DNA from: Periplaneta americana
Lineage: Eukaryota > Arthropoda > Insecta > Blattodea > Blattidae
Length of the DNA stretch: 64,000 nucleotides
Assembly (NCBI RefSeq): GCF_040183065.1
Contig: NC_091125.1
Coordinates: forward strand, 122,455,121-122,519,120
Direction of reading: 5' to 3'
In this document: one piece after another, positions 1 to 11,956 of the stretch
How positions within the stretch are numbered: the first letter of the stretch is position 1
Layout of the letters: the number at the start of each line of letters is the position of its first letter
Position numbers and translations under genes: made by a program
The notes under the pieces: generated by a model
Seen by the model: only the letters and a program-made list of their open reading frames with translations
What the model was told of the DNA's origin: nothing
Databases searched by the model: none

Positions 1-2022
1 TTCTTATGTTTCTTTTCCTTTGTGTGTTTCCCTTCCTCCTACTCTACTCGTGTTTCTTCTTCTTTCCTCTGTATTTCTTCTCTTTCTATTTCTTCTTATG
101 TTTATTTTACTTTCAGCGTGTTTCCCTTCCTCCTATTCTCCTTGTGTTTCTTTTTCTTTCCTCTGTACTTCTCCTCTTTCTATTTCTCTTTGTGTTCCTT
201 TATTTTCTGTCAGTTCCCCTTCCTCCTATTCTCCTCGTGTTTCTCCTTTCCTCTATACTTCTCCTCTTTCTATTTCTCCTTATGTTTCTTTTATTTTCTG
301 TCAGTTCCCCTTCCTCCTATTCTCCTCGTGTTTCTCCTTCTTTCCTCTGTACTTCTCCTCTTTCTATTTCTCCTTATATTTCTTTTATTTTCTCTCAGTT
401 CCCCTTCCTCCTATTCTCCTCGTATTTCTCCTTCTCTCCTCTGTACTTCTCCTCTTTCTATTTCTCCTTGCGTTTCTTTTATTTTCTGTGTGCTTCTCTT
501 CCTCCTATTCTCCTTGTGTTTCTTCTTCTTTCCTCTGTACTTCTCCTCTTTCTATTTCTCTTTGTGTTTCTTTTATTTTCTGTGTGTTTCTCTTCCTCCT
601 ATTCTCCTTGTGTTTCTTCTTCTTCTTTCCTCTGTACTTCTCTTTCTATTTCTCTTTGTGTTTCCTTTATTTTCTGTCAGTTCTCCTTCCTCCTATTTTC
701 CTCGTGTTTCTCCTTCTTTCCTCTGTACTTTTCCTCTTTCCATTTCTCCTTATGTTTCTTTTATTTTCTGTCAGTTCCCCTTCCTCCTATTCTCCTCGTG
801 TTTCTCCTTCTCTCCTCTGTACTTATCCTCTTCCTATTTCTCCTTGTGTTTCTTTATTTTCTGTGTGTTCCCCTTCCTCCTATTCTCCTCGTGTTTCTCC
901 TTCTCTCCTCTGTACTTCTTCTCTTTCTATTTCTCCTTGCGTTTCTTTATTTTCTGTGTGTTTCCCTTCCTCCTATTCTCCTTGAATTCTTTTTCTTTCC
1001 ACTGTACTTCCCCTCTTTCTATTTCTCCTTGCGTTTCTTTTCTTTTCTGTGTGTTTCCCTTCCTCCTATTCTCCTTGTTTTCTTCTTCTTTCCTCTATAC
1101 TTCTCCTCTTTCTATTTCTCTTTGTGTTTCCTTTATTTTCTGTGTGTTTCCCTTCCTCCTATTCTCCTTGTGTTTCTTCTTCTTTCCTCTATACTTCTCC
1201 TCTTTCTATTTCTCTTTGTGTTTCCTTCATTTTCTGTGTGTTTCCCTTCCTCCCATTCTCCTTGCGTTTCTTCTTTCCTCTGTACTTCTCCTCTTTCTAT
1301 TTCTCTTTGTGGTTCCTTTATTTTCTGTGTGTTTCCCTTCCTCCCATTCTCCTTGCATTTCCTCTTTCCTCTATACTTCTCCTCTTTCTATTTCTCCTTG
1401 TGGTACCTTTATTTTCTGTGTGTTTCCCTTCCTCCCATTCTCCTTGCGTTTCCTCTTTCCTCTGTACTTCTCCTCTTTCTATTTCTCCTTGTGGTTCCTT
1501 TATTTTCTGTGTGTTTCCCTTCCTCCTATTCTCCTTGTGTTTCTTCTTCTTTCCTCTGTACTTCTCCTCTTTTTATTTCTCCTTATGGTTTTATTTTCTC
1601 TATGTTTCCCTTTCTCCCATTCTCCTTGCGTTTATTCTTTCCTCTGTACTTCTCCTCTTTCTATTTCTCCTTGTGGTTCCTTTATTTTCTGTTCTTTTCT
1701 TCCTCCCATTCTATGTGTGTTTCTTCTTCTTTCCTCTGTACTTCTTCTCTTTCTACATTTCCTTGTGTTTCTTTTATTTTCTCTGTGTTACCCTTCCTCC
1801 CATTCTCCTTGCGTTTATTCTTTCCTCTGTACTACTCCTCTTTCTATTTCTCTTTGTGGTTCCTTTATTTTCTGTTATTTTCTTCCTCCCATTCTATGTG
1901 TGTTTCTTCTTCTTTCCTCTGTACTTCTTCTCTTTCTACATTTCCTTGTGTTTCTTTTATTTCCTCTGTGTTTCCCTTCCTCCTATTTTTCTTTGCGTTT
2001 GTTTTTCTTTCCTCTGTACAAT
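1..2022. repeat. Polypyrimidine tandem repeat, about 94-bp unit
   Basis: About 21 copies of a C/T-rich unit. The landmark CTCTGTACTTCTCCTC recurs at about 161, 251, 345, 439 and 533, a spacing of 90-94 bases. The + strand is nearly pure pyrimidine, with A appearing almost only in TAC, TAT and ATT contexts. Stop codons are therefore almost absent and all three forward frames stay open for hundreds of codons. The resulting Phe/Leu/Ser/Pro-only translations are compositional artefacts. The array runs off the left edge, so its full length is unknown. Confidence 0.95.
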
Positions 2023-3000
2023 GCGTACATTGTTACATTTTAGTCAAAAGTTGTCTTCTTTTGCGTTTACTGTCTATTTATAATACCTGGAAACTCGGTA
2101 CAATGGCAGTTATATAATATTAACAGAGGAGAAAAAGTAGTGCAAAATATAAAAAGGATTGAATATTTTTGTGAAATAAGACACTTTTGACACAACATTA
2201 TGAAATGTGAAATTTTCGGCGTCAATTTGTTGCATTCGACACGTCGTGAACTGTAAAAATCCTGTTGCCATTCCAATGGGAGGAATGGTTTAGAATTTGA
2301 AATTTTATATTTTGCATGTCACAAGTAATAATCAATTTCGGGAATCTAAATTTAAAGCGTGACTTGTGGGATGAAGTCTGTATTGATTTTACCTTGATTG
2401 TCATTCTGTCTCGAAGCAAAGAATATGCGAAATAAATGAACACTTTAATTGTCTGACACTTTCTTTAATGGAAATGATCAAAATTTTCATTAAGGATTAA
2501 ATTGCAATTAAATTGAAACAAACAATAAAATGAGATTAAAAAAGAAGTGTTTCGACATGCGATAACAAGACAAAAGATAAGACACGGGATGTTTTTGACA
2601 AGTGTCGCATAATCAAATACATTTTAAACATATCCATTATTATGACTGCAATAATTGAGATAAGACCTCTTTAGGAGTACCTACTGTATGTTGTTAATGA
2701 AATAATCTTGCCTAAAGTACCAATTTATATTGTCACGAGATATCGATTATAACGTAGATTTCGCTGTGAAGATAAAACAACTGAGCAAATAAAATTTCTG
2801 ATCTCTTACAATAAATATACTGTAGCTATTAAGAATATAATTCTATCAAAAGATCCTGAACAAAATTATTTCTGATGCTTTAAGTGCAGCCTACATCACA
2901 GTCAAGAATGGAGACAAAAACAAAGGTGTTGAATATTCTCCTCAGTTTCCTTCTACAACAATATGAACTGCTTTAATATATCTACTGATGTAGATTGCAT
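2023..3000. other. Unannotated AT-rich spacer
   Basis: No coding region, RNA gene or recognisable repeat is seen here. The DNA is unique-looking and AT-rich, between the pyrimidine array and the 25-bp satellite. Short open frames on the minus strand at 2067-2443 resemble nothing I know. Confidence 0.5.
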
Positions 3001-3570
3001 GGCAAGTGACCTACTTTCACTCGAAAGCAAGTGACCTAATTTTGCTGGATAGCAAGTGACCTACCTTCCCTCGATGACAAATGACCAAATTTTGCTGGAT
3101 GGCAAGTGACCTAATTTCCTTAGATGGCAAGTGACCTACTTACGCTGGATGGCAAGTGACCTGATTTATCTCGATTGAAAGTGACCTACTTTCACTGTAA
3201 AGCAAGTGACCTACTTTCGCTGGATGGCAAGTGACCTACTTTCCCTCGATAGCAAGTGACCTACTTTCGCTGGATGGCAAGTAACCTCCTTTCCCTCGAT
3301 GGCAAGTGTCCTATTTCGTAGGAATGCAAGTGATCTAAATTGCTGTATTTCAATTAACCTACTTTCGCTGGATGGCAAGTGACCTAATTTCGCTGGATGG
3401 CAAGTGACCTGTTTTCGCTGGATGGCAAGTGACCTACTTTACCTGGATGGCAAGAAACCTAATTTCTTTGGATAGAAAGTGACCTACTTTCGCTGTATCG
3501 CAAGTTCCCTACTCTCGCAGGATAGAAAGTGACCTACTTTCGCTGGATGGCAAGTGACCTACTTTCGCTG
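3001..3570. repeat. 25-bp satellite, left block
   Basis: Degenerate tandem copies of a 25-bp unit, core GGCAAGTGACCTACTTTCGC followed by TGGAT. Variants include TTTCCCTCGAT endings. This block resumes at 7932 with the same unit and orientation, so the LINE between them was inserted into a once continuous array. Confidence 0.95.
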
Positions 3571-3738
3571 TTCATTCATTCATTCATTCATTTATTTTAT
3601 TCCATAGATCTTACATGAGCAATGAAGCTTTAAGATGTGGAACATGTCAACATTTTACAATATTACAATTACAATTTTTACAAAGTTTTATAGTTTTACA
3701 ATTTAGTAATTTTCTAAAATTTTTACAATGTTGTACAA

Positions 3739-4056
3739 TTTTTTTTTTTTTTTTTTTTTTTTTTTGGCGAGATGTAGTGAGATGAAATGAGGTCCGAGGA
3801 TTCGCCAAAATATTACCCGGCATTTGCCTTTTCGGTGGGGGAAACCTCGGAAAAACCCAACCAGGTAATCAAATCAAAGGGGGTAATCAATCAAAGGTGT
3901 TGATGCCAAGGACTCGCCATAGACCATCCGGCTTCAGTCCCACGGCTGTGGAAAACCTCGGAAGAAACCAAAGTCCAAAGGGGGATCCAACCCAAGCCCG
4001 AACGCAGCTCCGGAACAGCAGCCCAGCGAGTCTGCCGACTGAGCTACATCGATGGC
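3739..4056 (-). mobile_element. tRNA-derived SINE inside the LINE 3' UTR
   Basis: On the minus strand the element opens with a tRNA-like head. It has A box TAGCTCAGTCGGCAGA near 4030-4050 and a degenerate B box GGTTGGATCC near 3984-3995. A body with repeated CCGAGGTTT motifs follows, then a 27-base poly(A), seen as poly(T) at 3739-3765. It interrupts LINE 3' UTR sequence that continues on both sides. Its body resembles the SINE at 26227 (shared TCCGAGG and GCATTTGC motifs) but the head differs. Confidence 0.8.
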
Positions 4057-4782
4057 TCTACTAAAAGTATACAATACATAGCCAATCAGATTATTAAATT
4101 TACAAACGCAAACGATCATTCATAAGTTGAGCTATATTATAATACAAAACAATTTAATTAAATTTAAGGTATAAACAATTCAACCAGTTGTGATATACAG
4201 AAATTGATAATACATATCATGCAAACTACTTCAAATTACAAACACAAACAATTTATCAGTAGAGCTATATAGATTACTATTCAATTTAAAGCATATACAA
4301 TTCATCGGCCAAAACTATACAAATATATACAATACAAAGTAGCATACTTTCATTAAGCTATACAAATTTGTGCAATTAATATCAAGTAGATTAATTCAAT
4401 TTATAATCATAAACAATTCATCAGTTGAGCTATACATATTACCATTCAATTTACAGTAGGTCTATATACAATTCATCAGTAGAGCTACACAGACTAGTAA
4501 TCATTTTAAGAACATATACAATTCATCAGCCAAACTATACAAACATATACAATCAAATTAGTTCAATTTACAAACTTATTTTCGTTAAGCTATACAATTC
4601 ATATGAAGTAGATTAATTCAATTTATAAGCTTAAACAATTCATCAGTTGACGTATACAGTACATACAATTCATCAGTTATGCTAAACAAAAAATACAATA
4701 CATAGTAAACAGATTAAGTCAATATAAAAACATATTTTAGTTGAGCTATGTAAAATTGTACATGTCATTTAAGTAGAATAAT

Positions 4783-7716
4783 TCAATTCACAAGCATAAA
4801 CAATTCATCAATTGTGTAGAAGGTATGAGTATGTAGAAATTTGGTTAATTCTTTTCTGAACCTTTTCTCGTTGTTCTTCAAATCTTTAAGATTATTAGGC
4901 AGTGCATTGAAGACTGTTATACATGAATAGCGAACTCCTTTTTTAAAACAGCTTAGACTAACAGAGGGTAGATGAAGATCTGATTTATGTCTTGTATTAA
5001 AATGATGAATGTCTTGATTAGTACTGAATTTATCTTGGTTCTTAATATACAGCATCATTAGGGAAAGAATGTATTCACAAGGTAAAGTCAAGATTTCTAA
5101 GTTTCGGAAAATATTTTTACATGAGGTCCTTTTGTGCACACCGGCCATTATTCTTATAGCTTTCTTTTGTAAAACAAAAACGTGTTTAGCTTCAGACGAG
5201 TTACCCCAGAATATTAATCCATATTTCATTACAGAGTGAAAATATGCAAAGTATGACATTTTAAGTAAGTTTATATCACCAATAGTAGATAAGGATCTTA
5301 ATGCATAACAGGCAGAGCTCAATTTACGAGTAATACATTCTATATGCGTTTTCCAGTTCAAGTGATTATCCAATTCTAAACCAAGAAACTTTGTGCTTAT
5401 AGATTCTTTGAGATGAGTTCCATTTAATCGAATACTGTAGGAAACCTGAGCACTATTGTGTGTACTAAATTTGACTGCACTGGTTTTATCAACATTAAGT
5501 GCTAGTTTATTTGCATGGAACCATTCATTCATTAGATTCAGCACTGTATTAGAAGTGTTTATAAAATGATCGTATTGTTTGCTTGAAATAATTACACTTG
5601 TATCATCTGCAAATAAAATTACATGGGATGAATTGTTTATGGTCAAGGCTAAATCATTAATATAAACTAGAAACAACAATGGACCTAAAATTGACCCCTG
5701 TGGAACACCATGTTTAATATTTCTAAATTCTGAATAAGTAACTTTATGACTATTTGGTACATTTATTTCTACTTTTTGTTTTCTATTTGATAAGTACGAT
5801 GTAAACCAACCCAACATCTCATCTTTAATACCATAAAACTTCAATTTTTTTACTAATATACTATGGTCTACACAATCAAATGCTTTAGCCAAGTCACAAA
5901 AAATCCCACCTACATGTAGTTTCGAATTTAATGAATTTAGTATTTCATCCACCAAACTAAAAGCAGCATTCTCTGTCGATTTTTGTTTTCTAAATCCAAA
6001 CTGTTCTAAAACTAATATATTGTTGGACTCCAGGTAATGATATAATCTATTATACATAACTTTCTCAAACACTTTTGAAAATGTTGTTAATAATGATATG
6101 GGTCTGTAATTAGCAATAGTACATTTATCTCCCTTTTTGTATATTGGTTTTACTATTGAATATTTGAGTCTTTCTGGAAAAATACCACATTGCATTGACA
6201 AATTGCATAGATAGCTTAACGGATGGGATAATATTTCAGAACAAGCTTTCAGAACTTTACTTGGAATTTCATCATATCCAGAGGAATATTTTGTTTTTAG
6301 TTGTTTTATCACATGCATGATTTCTGCTGCGGTAGTGGGAATAAATTTGAGACCTAAAAACTCAGTGTTAAATGCATCAGTTAGGCAACCAAGTGCAGCA
6401 TCTTCTGGACAATCTTGAATGTTTAAGTTCTGAATAATATTTATATAGAAGTCATTAAAATGATTTGCAATTGATTTTGGATTATCTATTTTACTATCAT
6501 TGATTTTAATGCAAGTAATATTTTCACTCTTTGAATATCGATTAGTTTCATTTTTAATAATATCCCAAATAGTTTTAATCTTATTATCTGAATTTTGTAT
6601 TTTTTCATTCAGATACATTTTCTTTGCATCTTTTATAACTTTTGTCAAAGTTTTACAGTAATTCTTGTAGTAATTAAGAACATGAGGATCATCACTATTC
6701 CTACTCATTAAATGTAGATTTCTTTTTCTAGCACATGATATTTTAATTCCTTGAGTTATCCACATGTTTTTACTTTTACATTTTTTCACCACCTTGACTG
6801 GAAAACATTCATTGAAATAATTCGTAAATGTAGTGAAAAATGCATTAAATTTAGTATTAATATCAATGGTATCGGTACTATATACATTTTCCCAAGATTC
6901 ATTTTGTAGACATGTATTTAAATGATGAAGAGATTCAGCATTTATAATCCTTTTTTTTATTTTTAGATTAACACTTTGGAATTTTTCACTCATATTGAAA
7001 ACACTTAGAATTTGTGCATCGTGATCAGACAGGCCATTGACTAATGGTACTGTTGAATAGGAATTCAATCTACTTTTATCTATAAATATATTATCAATGG
7101 CAGTACTACTTCCAGCTTGTGTTCTGGTTGGAAAACTTACTGTGTGACTAAGATTATAAGTTTCAAGAAGTGAGTTTAATTTTCTTTTACGTGAGCTTTC
7201 TGATAGATAATCTATGTTTATGTCACCACAGATTACAAATTCGGTATGTGGTTTATAAAGTCTTTTCAATAATGAATCTAAGTTAGTTGTAAATTTCTTA
7301 TAATCTCCCATTGGCGCCCTATAAACACATAAGATAATTAAATTTGATATCTCATAACCAATTTGTATTCCACAGATTTCAATATCTTGTTCAAGGCAAA
7401 AATCAGATATATCAATTTTACTAAATAATAGATCCTCTCTGATAAAAATACAGGCACCCCCTTTTTGGAAGACATCTCTACAGAAATGAGAACCTAATAC
7501 ATATCCATGTAAAGACAGTTGTAGTATTTCCTGTTGCTTCATATGATGTTCAGTTATACATAATATCTGAGGTTTATGCTTTTGAGTTGCTAAAGAAGTG
7601 ATCAATTCATCAGTTTTTTGTTTTAATCCCCTAATATTTTGATGAAAAATAGTTAAGTTACTGTGTTCATTACTAGAAACATCAGAGCATTTACAATTTA
7701 GTTGAACTTGTTTCAA
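4783..7716 (-). CDS. LINE ORF2: endonuclease and reverse transcriptase
   Basis: A 977-codon uninterrupted frame encoding the replication protein of the non-LTR element. The N-terminal third is an apurinic-type endonuclease, with NIRGL near residue 28, the GDIN motif at 164-167 and the catalytic SDHD at 230-233. The middle is a reverse transcriptase with YRPISLL, AFDCVDHSIL, GVPQGSILGPLLF and the catalytic FADD at 702-705. The C-terminus holds the usual YFHSVMKYGLIFWG segment. Endonuclease nicks the target and RT copies the RNA in place. The frame begins at TTG; the first in-frame ATG lies about 55 codons in, inside the endonuclease. The start may have been lost, or ORF2 is translated by reinitiation after ORF1. 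All catalytic motifs look intact. This is a transposon protein, not a host gene. Confidence 0.93.
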   Translation of the reverse strand: MKQVQLNCKCSDVSSNEHSNLTIFHQNIRGLKQKTDELITSLATQKHKPQILCITEHHMKQQEILQLSLHGYVLGSHFCRDVFQKGGACIFIREDLLFSKIDISDFCLEQDIEICGIQIGYEISNLIILCVYRAPMGDYKKFTTNLDSLLKRLYKPHTEFVICGDINIDYLSESSRKRKLNSLLETYNLSHTVSFPTRTQAGSSTAIDNIFIDKSRLNSYSTVPLVNGLSDHDAQILSVFNMSEKFQSVNLKIKKRIINAESLHHLNTCLQNESWENVYSTDTIDINTKFNAFFTTFTNYFNECFPVKVVKKCKSKNMWITQGIKISCARKRNLHLMSRNSDDPHVLNYYKNYCKTLTKVIKDAKKMYLNEKIQNSDNKIKTIWDIIKNETNRYSKSENITCIKINDSKIDNPKSIANHFNDFYINIIQNLNIQDCPEDAALGCLTDAFNTEFLGLKFIPTTAAEIMHVIKQLKTKYSSGYDEIPSKVLKACSEILSHPLSYLCNLSMQCGIFPERLKYSIVKPIYKKGDKCTIANYRPISLLTTFSKVFEKVMYNRLYHYLESNNILVLEQFGFRKQKSTENAAFSLVDEILNSLNSKLHVGGIFCDLAKAFDCVDHSILVKKLKFYGIKDEMLGWFTSYLSNRKQKVEINVPNSHKVTYSEFRNIKHGVPQGSILGPLLFLVYINDLALTINNSSHVILFADDTSVIISSKQYDHFINTSNTVLNLMNEWFHANKLALNVDKTSAVKFSTHNSAQVSYSIRLNGTHLKESISTKFLGLELDNHLNWKTHIECITRKLSSACYALRSLSTIGDINLLKMSYFAYFHSVMKYGLIFWGNSSEAKHVFVLQKKAIRIMAGVHKRTSCKNIFRNLEILTLPCEYILSLMMLYIKNQDKFSTNQDIHHFNTRHKSDLHLPSVSLSCFKKGVRYSCITVFNALPNNLKDLKNNEKRFRKELTKFLHTHTFYTIDELFMLVN

Positions 7717-7736
7717 ACACCTTACTGGTGGGAGGT

Positions 7737-7937
7737 TTAACCTAAAAAAGGAGAAGCCCTAGCATTAACTAACACAGGAATATTACAACTCTGCTTTTTA
7801 ACATGGCTGCCTCCGATGCTATTAGCAATAAGAACCGAAAGGTGCTCCTTGCCTCTACCATTCAGATGCAGGCCATGTGACGTATATTCATACCTTCTTA
7901 TAGGGCTTACATCTATCAAACAAGACAAGTAAGACAA
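7737..7937 (-). pseudogene. Truncated LINE ORF1 C-terminus (esterase-like tail)
   Basis: About 66 codons just upstream of ORF2, in the same direction. The segment GLHLNGRGKEHL matches the conserved HLN-G-K region that closes the SGNH/esterase-like domain of CR1/L2-group ORF1 proteins. The 5' part is missing because the element ends in satellite DNA at about 7932. The stop lies 20 bases before the ORF2 frame, consistent with the tandem ORF1-ORF2 layout of these LINEs. Confidence 0.65.
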
Positions 7938-10033
7938 GTGACCTACTTTCGCTGGATGGCAAGTGACTTACTTTCGCTGGAAGGCAAGTAACCTACTTTC
8001 ACTGGTTGGCTAGTGACCTACTTTACCTGGATGGCAAGTGACCTAATTTCGTTTGACAGCAAGTGAACTACTTTCGCTGTATCGCAGGTACCCTACTTTC
8101 GCAGGATAGAAAGTGATCTACTTTCGCTGGGCGGCAAGTGATCTAATTTCGCTGCATGGCAAGTGACCTACTTTCTCTCGATTCCAATTGATCTACTTTC
8201 GCTGGATGCCAAGTGACCTTCTTTGGCTTGATAGTAATTGACCTACTTTCGCTGGATGACAAGTAAACTACTTTATCCAGATGGCAAGTGACCTACTTTC
8301 GCTGGATGGCAAGTAGTCACCTACTATCTCTCGAAGGCAAGTGACCTATTTTCGCTGGATATCAAGTTACCTACTTTCGCTTTAAACAAGTGACCTACTT
8401 TCACGGAATGGCAAGTGACCTACTTTCCCGCTATAGCAATTGACCTACTTTGCCTCAAAGGCAAGTGGCCTAATTTCGCTCGGCGGCAAGTAACATTCTT
8501 TTGCTGGATGACAAGTGAACTACTTTTCCTCGATGGCAATTGACCTAATTTCGTTGTATAAGTGACCTACTTTCTCTGGATGGCAAATAACCTACTTTCG
8601 ATGGATTTCAACTGACCTACTTTCGCTGGACGAAAAGTGACCTAATTTCGCTGGGTGCCAAGTAACCTATTTTCGCTGGATGGCAAGTTACCTATTTTCT
8701 CTGGATGGCAAGCGCCTAATTTCGCAGGATGGCAAGTGACCTACTTTCGCTGTTTGGCAAGTACCCTACTTTCGCTGGATGACAAGTGGCCTACTTTCCC
8801 TGGATGGTAAGTGACCTTCTTTCGCAGAATGGAAAATGACCTACTTTCGCTGGATGCCAAGTGATCTACTTTTGTTGGATGGCAGGTGACCTACTTTTGC
8901 TGGATGCCAAGTGATCTACTTTTGCTGGATGGCAAGTGACCTTTCGCTGGGTGGCAAGTGATCTACTTTCGCTGGATGACAAGTATCCTACTTTCCCTAG
9001 ATGGCATGTGACCTAATTTCGCTGGATTGCAAGTCCCCTAATTTCACTGGATGGCAAGTGACCTACTTTCTCTCGATGGCAAGTGACTTAATTTCGCTGG
9101 ATGGCAAGTGATCTACTTTCGCTGTAAGGCTAGCGGCCTTTTTTCGCTGTATGGCAAGTGACCTACTTTCCCTCGATAGCAAGTGACCTACTTTCCCTCG
9201 ATGGCAAGTGAACTACTATCGCAGAATGGCAAATGACCTACTTTCCCTAGAAGGAAAGAGACCTTCTTCCGCTTGATGGCAAGTGATCTACTTTCGCTGG
9301 ATGGCAAGTGACCTACTTTCGGTGGATTCCATGTGACTTACTTTCGCTGGATTGCAAGTGATCTACTTTCGTTGCGTGCCAAATGACCTACTTTCGCTAG
9401 ATGCCTGGATGCCAAGTAACGTACTTTCGCTGGATGGCAAGCAAGGTACTTTCGTTGGTTGGCAAGTGACCTACTTTCCCTCGATGGCATGTGACATACT
9501 TACGTTGGATGGCAAGTGACCTACTTTCGCTGTATGGTAAGTACCCCACTTTCGCAGGATGTAATGTGACCTACTTTCGCTGGATGGCAAGTGACGTACT
9601 TTCGCTGGATTGCAAGTGACCTACTTTCGCTGGATTGCAAGTGACCTACTTTCGCTGGATGGTAAGTGACCTAATTTCGCTGGGTGCCCAGTGACCTAAT
9701 TTCGCTGGATGCCAAGTAACCTACTTTCGTTGGATGGCAAGTGACGTACTTTCGCTGGATTTCAAATGACCTACTGTCGCTGGATGGCAAGTGACCTACT
9801 TTCGCTGGTTGGCAAGTGACCTACTTTTCTTCGATGGCAAGTGACCTAATTTCGTTGGATAGCAAGTGACCTACTTTCGGTGTATGGTAGTGACCTACAT
9901 TCCCTCGATGGCAAGTGACCTACTTTTGAGGAATGGCAAATGATCTGGTTTCGCTCGATTTGCAGTGACCTACTTTCGCTTGATGGCAAGTCACATGCTT
10001 TCGCTGGATGGGAAATGACCTTCGTTCGCTGCA
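7932..10033. repeat. 25-bp satellite, right block
   Basis: About 84 degenerate copies of the 25-bp GGCAAGTGACCTACTTTCGCTGGAT-type unit, continuing the array at 3001-3570 in the same orientation. Many copies differ by one or two substitutions (TTTCCCTCGAT, GATCTACTTT). Occasional slips such as TAGATGCCTGGATGCC near 9398 break the register. Confidence 0.95.
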
Positions 10034-10084
10034 AGATGTTGAGGTATCCAAGAGAAAAGTACTGTAAAGAGTAAATAATTATTA

Positions 10085-11060
10085 CGAGGGACAGCCAGAA
10101 TGTAATGTTTGCTAGTGTTTTTCTCTGGTAATTTACAAGAAAATTAAATGAAATTTACATAGTCTAACAGCCACAACATTCACGATTAATTATTTGTCAC
10201 TTTTCTATACAATCTCCGTCTTTTTCCACAGGTTCTGTCACTATGAAACAAGATCATGTATGCCAGTGCGGTAAAAATCACAGTCCTTCCTCAGCCATTA
10301 GCGCACTGAATTTTTCAGGGTCTCCTCATCTTCAAATTGATGCCCACATTGAGCTTCTTTTAGTGGACCGAACAGATGAAAGTCAGATGGTGCTAGGCCA
10401 GGGCTGTATGGTGGATGAGGCAAGACTTCGCAGCTAATTTTCGTAGTTCCGTCAGTGGTTTATTGACTGGTGAGTACTCTTGCATTGTCTTGCAAAATAA
10501 TAATATCGCCGAAGACGTGCTTTAAGCTTCTTGAGGGTTTGACGTATTTGGCAGAATTTATTGTGCTCACCCCGCTCCAAAAAATCAACCAGAATCACAC
10601 CCTCCTCATCTCAAACGACAATATCTTTCCCTGCAATCGCACAGTTTTCAGTTTTAGTTTTTTCTTCTTCCGCGACGTTGTGTGATGCCATTCCAACGAC
10701 TGTCTCTTGGACTCAGGTTCAAAAAAATGAACCCAAGTCTCATTTCCAGCCACAATTTTCCCCAAGAACCCCTCCCCCTCCACACTGAAGCGCTGCAACA
10801 GATCGGAGGCTATAGTTTTTCTTGCCTCTTTATTCTGGTCGGTCAACATTTTTTGGTACTCAGGGTGCACAAAGAGTAGCCCAATTTATCAATAACGGCC
10901 ATCACATTACCGATGGAGAGCATGCGACGGTCATAATGGATGGTATCGTCGTCTCGCTGGATATTGTATATTTCACACCAAAAATCACAGAATTGAAAAC
11001 TAACTGAATGGCTCTTCCTACCTGATCTCGAATGAATTTGTACACATTTCAATTTGTGCA
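10085..11060 (-). pseudogene. Decayed mariner transposase and element end
   Basis: Minus-strand remnant of a mariner DNA transposon. A clear block at 10595-10870 reads NETWVHFFEPESKRQSLEWHH, the mariner catalytic-domain signature containing an acidic residue before TWVH. Further downstream fragments in other frames read HPPYSPGLAPSDFHLFG (about 10350-10410) and FYRTGIHDLV (about 10250-10280). Frameshifts and stops separate them. The 3' terminus survives as ACGAGGGACAGCCAGAATGT right after a TA at 10083-10084. I cannot find the 5' terminal repeat near 11060. Non-functional. Confidence 0.85.
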
Positions 11061-11305
11061 CATCAAAGCTAGTATATAGAGATTACACAACGGCGCTGGG
11101 CGGGATCATTTTAGAGAGGTATCTGCGACCAGGGAAATAATTAATCGACATCGTTCCACCTCTCTCAAACAGAGGTCTCTCCAATCATTATCGGAGTCAA
11201 GATCTGTCGATAACAGTTGTTCGACAACGACATCTAAAGATCTTGTACCGGAGTGACATCTGTCAATTGTTATTAAGAACGGAATAATGGATGCCTACAC
11301 ATAGA

Positions 11306-11571
11306 ATCTCTGATCACATATATATCAGATTGACCATTCTTTTGTTACCAAATGGCAACATTAAATGGGAACAACCACCAGAGCCTCCACCGTCGAAAAG
11401 GCATTTTTTGGTAATAATCGCTAGATGAAAGTACAGTTGCTCCATGCAATTCCAAAAGGGTTATAACGTAACTTCTTTTGCAGTCGCTAGATGGCAGCAT
11501 AGTGAAATTAATGAAAGCGGTTGTCTTGGAAGTTCATTAGGCAGATCAATCTGTTGTATGTGATCAGAGAT
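11306..11571. mobile_element. MITE with ATCTCTGATCACATA terminal repeats
   Basis: Inverted terminal repeats ATCTCTGATCACATA at 11306-11320 and its complement at 11557-11571 bound a 266-bp non-coding element. Both arms continue inward with an approximate match (CAGATTG). The three bases AGA flank both sides and could be a short target duplication, though three bases are weak evidence. Superfamily not assigned. Confidence 0.65.
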
Positions 11572-11579
11572 AGAATTAA

Positions 11580-11905
11580 TCTTTATTTATGAAGAAAACA
11601 ATTATTAATTTTTGTGCTTAATGAACCTACCTACATATGGCCAAAGAATTTTACTTCCTCATTGGTGTAATCCGCACTTGGGTATTTTTGCATCAACACA
11701 ACGATACCAAGCTCGAATACCTATACTGTGGATCCTTATATATCCACTACATTACTGAGGGCGGCAAGTATTGCAAGGGGAGAAAGGTTTTCCCAAAAAT
11801 GGGCTAGGTAAGTGTATATGAAAAGTATTTGAGACAGATAATTTTGCAAGAATAGATCTATTCCACACGATTGTCTTACCTATTTAGTTGTGGCGATGAT
11901 GGTGA

Positions 11906-11956
<51 letters not shown>

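Larger units (their letters stand above)
3571..7931 (-). mobile_element. CR1/L2-group non-LTR retrotransposon inserted in satellite
   Basis: LINE on the minus strand, from a 5'-truncated ORF1 (7737-7937) through a full ORF2 (4783-7716) to a long 3' UTR. It ends in a (TGAA)n tail, seen as TTCATTCATTCATT at 3571-3597. The 3' UTR (about 3598-4782) is built of diverged internal repeats around AATTCATCAGTTGAGCTATA and carries a SINE. Both flanks are the 25-bp satellite, so target duplication cannot be told from the repeat itself. The uninterrupted ORF2 suggests a fairly recent insertion. The clade call rests on the RT motifs, the esterase-like ORF1 tail and the tail repeat, and is inference. Confidence 0.9.

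Noticed and set aside
6..2117. Three overlapping open frames of up to 703 codons
   Set aside because: All three forward frames are open because the tandem repeat is almost pure pyrimidine. No domain, and only a few residue types.
3001..10033. CRISPR-like array of short repeats
   Set aside because: Units are directly adjacent with no unique spacers, degenerate, and in eukaryotic DNA. It is a satellite.
10243..10437. Plus-strand frames over the mariner remnant
   Set aside because: They are antisense shadows of the minus-strand transposase.
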